Part shown: positions 59,170 to 64,000 of the stretch, one piece after another
Layout of the letters: each line of letters starts with the position of its first letter
Numbering within the stretch: position 1 is the first letter of the stretch
Assembly (NCBI RefSeq): GCF_023498005.1
Contig: NZ_CP097289.1
Location: 2,542,001-2,606,000, forward strand
DNA: 64,000 bases
DNA from: Streptomyces durmitorensis
Lineage (GTDB): Bacteria > Actinomycetota > Actinomycetes > Streptomycetales > Streptomycetaceae
Direction of reading: 5' to 3'
Translations under genes and position numbers: made by a program
The notes under the pieces: generated by a model
What the model was told of the DNA's origin: nothing
Databases searched by the model: none
What the model saw: only the letters and a program-made list of their open reading frames with translations

Positions 59170-60324
59170 TCAGCCCCTCAGCGGCCGGAAGAACGCCCGC
59201 AGCTCCTGAGCCACCTGCTCCGGCTCCTCGTGCGCCATGAAGTGGCCGCCCCTCTTCGGGGTACTCCAGTGGCGCAGGTCGGTGAAGGTCCGCTCGGCCA
59301 TGCTCCTGGGGAAGTCCGCGAACGCCGGTTCATGGCTCAGGGTGACGGCGCCGGGGACGGTGATCGGCGGCACCGGCTTGTTCCGGGGGTAGTCGTAGTA
59401 CTGCCGGAAGGACGAGCCGATGCTGCCGGTGGCCCAGTACAGGGTCGCGACGGTGAGCAGGGTGTCCTTGTCCCAACGGGTCTCCAGATCGCCGCCGCAG
59501 TCGCTCCAGTCGCGGTACTTGTCGGCGACCCAGGCGACGAGCCCGGCCGGGGAGTCCATCAGGGCGGCCGCGATCGTGTCCGGGCGGCTGCACATGATCT
59601 CGCTGTAGCCCTGGTCGCCCACGTCGTACGCGGCCAGCGCGTCGAGGAACGTCTGCTCATCGGCGGTCGGCGGCACGTCGTCGAACTGTTCCGTGATCAC
59701 CGCGGAGGTGACGTGCACGCCGGCCACGTCCTGCGGATAGAGGGCTCCGAGCCACTGCGTCACACCGCCGCCGATGTCCCCGCCGAAGGCGCCGAAGCGC
59801 TCGTATCCCAGGGTCCGGGTCATCAGCTCGTGCCAGATCTCGGCGACGCCCCTGCGCGTGAACGGCTCGCGTGGCAGCTCGGAGTGGACGAAGCCGGGCA
59901 GCGAGGGGATCACCACGTCGAAGGCGTCCGCCGGGTCGCCGCCGTGCGCGGCAGGGTCGGCGAGGCGCCCCGCGACCCGCAGCATCTCCACGAAACTGCT
60001 CGGCCAGCCATGGCTCAGGACCAGCGGCAGCGGCGCGGGCACGCCCTCGGGGCGCCGGCCCCGCAGATGGACGAAGTGCACGCGCCGTCCGGCGACTTCG
60101 GCGACGTACTGAGGGAAGGCGTTGAGCGCGGTCTCGGCGGCGCGCCAGTCGAAGTCTTCGGCCCAGTAGGCGACCAGCTCGCGCAGATAGCCGGGGTCCA
60201 CGCCCGCCGCCCAGTACACGGAGTCGGACGGCTGGGTGAAGAGGGTGCGCTTGAGGCGCGTACGCAGGTCGTTCAGCACGTCGTCGGACACGGAGGTCCG
60301 GAAAGGAGCGGGCTCTGCGGTCAT
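59170..60324 (-). CDS. Epoxide hydrolase (EHN family)
   Basis: This 384-residue protein starts at ATG 60324, behind AAGGA. It has the N-terminal epoxide-hydrolase domain (FRTSVSDDVLNDLRTRLKRTLF, VHFVHLRG) and an alpha/beta-hydrolase core with nucleophile Asp183 (FGAFGGDIGGGVTQWLG), the oxyanion HGWP (SHGWPSSFVEML) and a catalytic His361 (GGHFMAHEEPEQVAQELR). Tyrosines that activate the epoxide are expected in the cap (YWAT, YYDYPRN). It opens epoxides to diols; the substrate is unknown. It is divergent from the arylamine N-acetyltransferase gene; both are xenobiotic-handling families. Confidence 0.9.
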   Translation of the reverse strand: MTAEPAPFRTSVSDDVLNDLRTRLKRTLFTQPSDSVYWAAGVDPGYLRELVAYWAEDFDWRAAETALNAFPQYVAEVAGRRVHFVHLRGRRPEGVPAPLPLVLSHGWPSSFVEMLRVAGRLADPAAHGGDPADAFDVVIPSLPGFVHSELPREPFTRRGVAEIWHELMTRTLGYERFGAFGGDIGGGVTQWLGALYPQDVAGVHVTSAVITEQFDDVPPTADEQTFLDALAAYDVGDQGYSEIMCSRPDTIAAALMDSPAGLVAWVADKYRDWSDCGGDLETRWDKDTLLTVATLYWATGSIGSSFRQYYDYPRNKPVPPITVPGAVTLSHEPAFADFPRSMAERTFTDLRHWSTPKRGGHFMAHEEPEQVAQELRAFFRPLRG

Positions 60325-60413
60325 GGTTCCTTCGGTGCGGGAGACAGGGGGCGCCGGGTCGGCGTCGATGCGGCGGGCAGGGCCCATGATGGGCGACGCG
60401 CAAGAATCTGCCC

Positions 60414-61220
60414 ATGGATTTCGATCAGACGGATGCCTACCTCCGGCGCATCGGCGCCGAGCGCCCCTCAGCGCCCACCACGCGCGCGCTGCACGACCTG
60501 CAGCTCGCGCACCTGCGTGCCGTGCCCTTCGAGAATCTCTCCATCCACCTCGACGAGGACATCGAACTCACCGATGACTCCTTGGTCGCGAAGGTCGTCG
60601 GCGCCCGCCGCGGCGGCTTCTGCTACGAACTCAACGGCGCGTTCGCCGCGCTGCTCACCGCACTCGGCTTCGAGGTCACCCTCTTGCAGGCCCGTGTGTA
60701 CGACGACTCCGGGAAGCCCGGGATCCCCTACGACCACCTGGCGTTGCGCGTGCGCACCTCCGACGGGGGCGACTGGCTCACGGACGTCGGCTTCGGCACC
60801 CACAGCCACTTCCCGCTGGCCTACGGCGAGCGCGGCGACCAGCCGGACCCCGGCGGCACCTTCCGCGTCACCGAGACCCCCGAAGGCGATCTGGACGTCA
60901 GCAGGGACGGCAAGGCGCAGTACGTGGTCGACCAACGCCCGCGCGCCCTGGGCGACTTCACGTCCGGCGCCTGGTGGCACCGCACCTCGCCCCGGTCCCA
61001 CTTCACGCGGTCACTGGTCTGCTCGCTGCTCACCGGGACCGGCCGGATCACCCTCAGCGGCCGCACCCTCACCACGACGACGGGCGGCGAGCGGCACACC
61101 GTCGAGCTGGCCACGGACGCCGACGTGCTCGACGCGTACGCCACGCACTTCGGCATCGCGCTGAAGCAGGTGCCGCACGTGAAGGAGATCGTCTCCCCCG
61201 GAGGTCATGCAGCCTCTTGA
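60414..61220 (+). CDS. nat: Arylamine N-acetyltransferase
   Basis: This 268-residue enzyme transfers an acetyl group from acetyl-CoA to arylamines. The catalytic triad is visible and well spaced: Cys70 (RRGGFCYELNG), His108 (PYDHLALRV) and Asp124 (LTDVGFGTH), closely matching the family. The length is typical. Start is ATG 60414 (MDFDQTDAYLRRIG). Actinomycete relatives act in antibiotic and siderophore side-chain metabolism. The 90-bp divergent gap to the epoxide hydrolase gene shows no clear operator. Confidence 0.93.
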   Translation: MDFDQTDAYLRRIGAERPSAPTTRALHDLQLAHLRAVPFENLSIHLDEDIELTDDSLVAKVVGARRGGFCYELNGAFAALLTALGFEVTLLQARVYDDSGKPGIPYDHLALRVRTSDGGDWLTDVGFGTHSHFPLAYGERGDQPDPGGTFRVTETPEGDLDVSRDGKAQYVVDQRPRALGDFTSGAWWHRTSPRSHFTRSLVCSLLTGTGRITLSGRTLTTTTGGERHTVELATDADVLDAYATHFGIALKQVPHVKEIVSPGGHAAS

Positions 61221-61307
61221 CCTTTCCTCCAAGGAGGGTGGCATCTGCCATGGACATTCGCCCATACGTGTTGTAGATGCCAGGTCAGGCGGCTTATCGT
61301 GTCGCGC

Positions 61308-61715
61308 ATGCAGTCCTACACGATCGGACAGGCGGCGCGTCTGCTCGGCGTCAGCCCCGACACCGCTCGTCGGTGGGCGGACGCCGGACGGGTCACGACC
61401 CATCGCGACGAGGGCGGCCGTCGGCTCATCGACGGCCGCGATCTCGCCGTGTTCTCCGTCGAGGTCGCGCAGGGGCAGGCACAAGGGGGCACCGGCGAGG
61501 ACGACGTCCCCTACACCTCCGCCCGCAACGCCTTCCCGGGCATCGTCACCGCCGTGAAGCTCGGCGACGTCGCGGCCCAGGTCGAGATCCAGGCAGGTCC
61601 GCACCGGCTCGTCTCGCTCCTGACCCGGGAGGCCGTGGAGGAGCTGGGACTTGAGGTCGGCATGCAGGCGACCGCCCGCGTGAAGTCCACCAGCGTGCAC
61701 ATCGACCGCACCTGA
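61308..61715 (+). CDS. HTH-Mop (TOBE) molybdate-responsive regulator
   Basis: This 135-residue protein joins a MerR-like DNA-binding helix pair (YTIGQAARLLGVSPDTARRWADAGRVTTHRDEGGRRLIDGRDL, residues 3-45) to a TOBE/Mop molybdate-binding domain (ARNAFPGIVTAVKLGDVAAQVEIQAGPHRLVSLLTREAVEELGLEVGMQATARVKSTSVHI, about 75-131). A GTG three codons upstream (61299) is an alternative start. It lies upstream of modA and modBC on the same strand. It probably controls molybdate uptake according to the oxyanion level. A 7-bp inverted repeat GGCATCT/AGATGCC (61240-61246, 61275-61281) lies upstream. Confidence 0.88.
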   Translation: MQSYTIGQAARLLGVSPDTARRWADAGRVTTHRDEGGRRLIDGRDLAVFSVEVAQGQAQGGTGEDDVPYTSARNAFPGIVTAVKLGDVAAQVEIQAGPHRLVSLLTREAVEELGLEVGMQATARVKSTSVHIDRT

Positions 61716-61793
61716 CCCCTGGTCCGCACCCCAGGGTCCGCAACCACGGGCCGGACCGCGCCGCCGGCCTCGCCTCCAAGGAGTTCCACGCCC

Positions 61794-62600
61794 ATGTCCC
61801 TCGCTCTCACCCCCGCCCGGCGCCGCACCGCCGCCGCCGTCCTGACGGCCGCCCTGCTCGTCCCGCTCGCCGCCTGCGGCAACGACGACGACAAGAGCGA
61901 CAGCGGCAAGAAGCCCGCCGGCGCCGCCGCGCCCAAGGCCGACCTGACGGTGCTCGCCGCCTCCTCGCTCACCGACGTCTTCGAGACCGCGGGCGCCGCG
62001 TACGAGAAGGAGAACCCGGGGACGAAGGTCAACTTCTCCTTCGCCGGTTCCCAGGAACTGGCCGCCCAGGTCAAGCAGGGCGCCCCGGCCGACGCCCTGG
62101 TCACCGCGGACACCAAGACCATGGACGGCCTGAAGGCCGACACCGGCACCCCGTCCGTCATCGCCAAGAACCGCCTGGTCATCGCGGTCGGCGAGGGCAA
62201 CCCGAAGAAGGTCGCCGCCCTGAAGGACCTCTCCGACAGCAAGCTGAAGGTCGTCCTCGCCGCGTCCGAGGTGCCGGTCGGCCGCTACAGCGAGCAGATC
62301 CTGGACGACCAGAAGCTCGACGTGAAGCCGGTCTCGCAGGAGCCCAACGTCCGCGCGGTCCTGAGCAAGGTCGAGCTGGGCGAGGCGGATGCCGGGCTCG
62401 TCTACAAGACCGACGCCGCGACCGCCCCCAAGAAGGTCGACGCGGTCAAGATCCCCGACGGCGAGAACGCGATCGCCGAGTACCCCGCAGCCACGCTGAA
62501 GACGTCGGAGCACGAGGAGGCCGCGACGGCGTTCGTGAAGTGGCTGTCCACGCCCGCCGCGCAGAAGATCCTTCAGGACGCGGGCTTCGAGAAGCCGTAG
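61794..62600 (+). CDS. modA: Molybdate ABC transporter binding lipoprotein ModA
   Basis: This 268-residue secreted lipoprotein starts at ATG 61794 after AAGGAG. The signal ends in a lipobox (VPLAAC). The mature protein shows the ModA pattern (LTVLAASSLTDVFETAGAAYEKENPGTKVNFSFAGSQELAAQVKQGAPADALVTAD, LVIAVGEGNP, VPVGRYSEQIL, EADAGLVYKTDA). It captures molybdate or tungstate for the ModBC importer. It lies 78 bp after the regulator gene. A large structured inverted repeat follows it before modBC. Confidence 0.93.
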   Translation: MSLALTPARRRTAAAVLTAALLVPLAACGNDDDKSDSGKKPAGAAAPKADLTVLAASSLTDVFETAGAAYEKENPGTKVNFSFAGSQELAAQVKQGAPADALVTADTKTMDGLKADTGTPSVIAKNRLVIAVGEGNPKKVAALKDLSDSKLKVVLAASEVPVGRYSEQILDDQKLDVKPVSQEPNVRAVLSKVELGEADAGLVYKTDAATAPKKVDAVKIPDGENAIAEYPAATLKTSEHEEAATAFVKWLSTPAAQKILQDAGFEKP

Positions 62601-62639
62601 CCACGGTCCCTCGTCCACCGTCCGTCGCTTCACCCAAGC

Positions 62640-62720
62640 CGAGGTGAGGGAGCCGACCGCCTCCCCGGTCGGGGTGTTCCGGGCCGTCCCCCGGAACACC
62701 CCGTACGCTCCCTCACCTCG
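62640..62720 (+). promoter_or_regulatory. Three-way-junction inverted repeat between modA and modBC
   Basis: P1: CGAGGTGAGGGAGC (62640-62653) pairs perfectly with 62707-62720, 14 bp. P2: CGACCG/CGGTCG (62654-62659 with 62666-62671), loop CCTCCC. P3: GGGTGTTCCGGG (62672-62683) with 62690-62701, 12 bp, loop CCGTCC. All 32 pairs are Watson-Crick, and junction linkers are nil except five bases before P1 closes. It lies 40 bp after modA and 34 bp before modBC. Confidence 0.8.
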
Positions 62721-62753
62721 CGACACCACCCCGAGCGCACCCCAGGGACCACG

Positions 62754-64000
62754 ATGAAACGCCTGCGCGGCCGCACCCCTGGCCCCCGCACCCCGATCGC
62801 TCTGGCGATCCCCGCGCTGCTGGCCATCGCGTTCCTGATGCTGCCGCTGCTCGGGATCCTCGTCCGTACGGAGTGGGGTGAGCTGGGCGCCCACCTGACC
62901 ACGGAAGGAACCACGCAGGCGCTGCGCCTTTCCCTGGTCGTCTCCTTCTGGGCGCTGGGGCTTTCGCTGCTGCTCGGGGTACCGCTCGCCTGGCTGCTCG
63001 CCCGTGTCGACTTTCCCGGCAAGGCGGTCGTACGTTCCCTCGTCCTGCTCCCGATGGTGCTTCCGCCCACCGTGGGCGGCGTCGCCCTGCTCCTCGCCTT
63101 CGGGCGGCGCGGACTGCTCGGCCCGTGGCTCGAAGGCACGTTCGGGATCACCCTGCCGTTCCACACGTCCGGCGCGGTGATCGCCGCGACCTTCGTCGCG
63201 ATGCCGTTCCTCGTCATCAGCCTCGAAGGCGCGCTCGGCGGACTCCGCCCCCGCTACGAGGAGACGGCGGCGTCCCTGGGCGCATCGCCGGTACGGGTGT
63301 TCTGCACCGTCACGCTGCCCATGGTCGCCCCCGGGCTCATCGCCGGAGCCGCCCTGACCTGGGCGCGGGCCCTCGGCGAGTTCGGCGCGACCATCACCTT
63401 CGCGGGCAACCTGCCCGGCACCACGCAGACCCTGCCCCTTCAGGTGTACCTGCTGCTCCAGGACTCCCCCGAGGCCGCGACGTCCGTGTCGCTGCTGCTG
63501 CTCGCCATCGCCATGGCGGTGCTCGTCGCGCTGCGCGGGCGGTGGATGAGCACTCCGGGCGACCGCAGGGGCGGCCGGTCCGGGCGGCTGCCGGACGACG
63601 CGCCCGCGCCCGCGCCGCCGGAGTCCGCCGCGGCCGAGTCCGCCGCGGCCGGGCCCTCGGCGGAGCCCCAGGAGCGCTGGTCCCTGCACGCCGAGGTCAG
63701 CGGCTTCAACCGCCTGACCCTGGACGCCGAGCCGGGCACCACCATCGCCGTCGTCGGGCCCAACGGCGCGGGCAAGACCACGCTGCTGCGCGCCCTGCTC
63801 GGCCTGACCCCGCGCGCCCACGCCGAGCTCCGCCTCGGGGACACCGACGTCACGGGCCTTCCGCCGCACCGCAGACACGTCGCCTGGGTCCCGCAGGACG
63901 GCGCCCTGTTCCCGCACATGAGCGCGCTGGCCAACACGGCGTACGGGCCGCGCGCCCTTGGTGTCCCGCGCGCCGAGGCCCGGCGCCGCGCGCAGGAGTG
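62754..64000 (+). CDS. modBC: Fused molybdate permease-ATPase ModBC (truncated by window end)
   Basis: From ATG 62754 the frame is open for 415 codons to the window edge. Residues 1-265 are the ModB permease: about five or six membrane segments and an EAA loop (YEETAASLGASPVRVFCTVTLP). An Ala/Glu/Pro linker (about 265-305, with ESAAA repeated) leads to an ABC ATPase (from about 310) with Walker A GPNGAGKTT (Lys341) and Q-loop VPQDGALFPH. ModB and ModC are usually separate; here one chain carries both. The ModC C-terminal Mop domain lies beyond the window. The signature motif is also beyond the edge. Confidence 0.9.
   Translation, partial: MKRLRGRTPGPRTPIALAIPALLAIAFLMLPLLGILVRTEWGELGAHLTTEGTTQALRLSLVVSFWALGLSLLLGVPLAWLLARVDFPGKAVVRSLVLLPMVLPPTVGGVALLLAFGRRGLLGPWLEGTFGITLPFHTSGAVIAATFVAMPFLVISLEGALGGLRPRYEETAASLGASPVRVFCTVTLPMVAPGLIAGAALTWARALGEFGATITFAGNLPGTTQTLPLQVYLLLQDSPEAATSVSLLLLAIAMAVLVALRGRWMSTPGDRRGGRSGRLPDDAPAPAPPESAAAESAAAGPSAEPQERWSLHAEVSGFNRLTLDAEPGTTIAVVGPNGAGKTTLLRALLGLTPRAHAELRLGDTDVTGLPPHRRHVAWVPQDGALFPHMSALANTAYGPRALGVPRAEARRRAQE

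Noticed and set aside
61240..61281. Molybdenum-cofactor riboswitch before the HTH-Mop gene
   Set aside because: Only a 7-bp inverted repeat is present; the multi-stem architecture of that riboswitch is absent.
61011..63917. Long minus-strand frame opposite nat, the HTH-Mop gene, modA and modBC
   Set aside because: It overlaps four good plus-strand genes; the true modBC gene runs off the window end and is easily missed for that reason.

Overview
The window is high-GC actinomycete chromosome, almost certainly Streptomyces. It has very GC-rich third codon positions, frequent GTG starts, Tat and lipoprotein signal peptides, SARP, WhiJ-like/DUF397 and SepF-like genes, and a gene order (ngcEFG, acnA, HTH-murA, arcA/argF, sflB) that I recall from one arm of the S. 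coelicolor chromosome around SCO5960-SCO6010. That synteny is from memory and unchecked. I see no rRNA, tRNA, CRISPR array, insertion sequence or prophage.

Layout. 1-3751 (-): an ABC uptake operon for N-acetylglucosamine/chitobiose (NgcEFG type) plus the start of a further sugar-binding lipoprotein, with two DasR-like (dre) sites. 4300-8175 (+): a secreted GH92 alpha-mannosidase with a LacI-type operator; with the ngc genes it looks like a glycoprotein/N-glycan foraging locus. 8316-16288: secreted and lipid-anchored proteins (a gluzincin-like metalloprotease whose start carries a TTA codon, an M1 peptidase, a trypsin with five C-terminal repeats, small lipoproteins); the M1 peptidase and one lipoprotein share an unrecognised module. 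16281-17890: a WhiJ-like/DUF397/ATPase regulatory triad around a 29-bp inverted repeat. 17889-21968: an MFS remnant, a large SARP regulator, and a divergent small secreted protein with SARP-type repeats between them.

22090-31114: aconitase, a LacI regulator, a Tat-exported amidohydrolase, a MurA fused to an N-terminal HTH, and an FG-GAP lipoprotein. The aconitase and HTH-MurA upstream regions share an 18-bp palindrome type, and acnA also has an iron-box-like sequence. 31136-39569: a catabolic island (acyl-CoA dehydrogenase, RidA, alpha/beta hydrolase, CoA ligase, PaaX-like regulator, fused monooxygenase/reductase, enoyl-CoA hydratase) that fits aerobic 2-aminobenzoyl-CoA or salicylyl-CoA breakdown, with an identical 13-bp operator-like sequence in both of its promoter regions.

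39873-44695: an RsbW-like ATPase and a two-gene Trypco2 plus trypsin-NACHT-solenoid operon, the best candidate here for a conflict or antiphage system. 44772-48624: arginine deiminase, ornithine carbamoyltransferase and an APC permease. 48679-53377: Pnkp/Hen1 RNA-repair operon with a cold-shock-domain gene upstream. 53556-57691: F420-type oxidoreductase, a 72-aa peptide gene, a DUF6099-like gene with two perfect DnaA boxes upstream, a MazG-like hydrolase, an AAA ATPase and SflB. 57810-61220: an iron-box-controlled Fes-like esterase lacking its catalytic serine, an epoxide hydrolase and an arylamine N-acetyltransferase. 61308-64000: a molybdate locus (HTH-Mop regulator, modA, fused modBC cut by the window end) with a perfect three-way-junction inverted repeat between modA and modBC.
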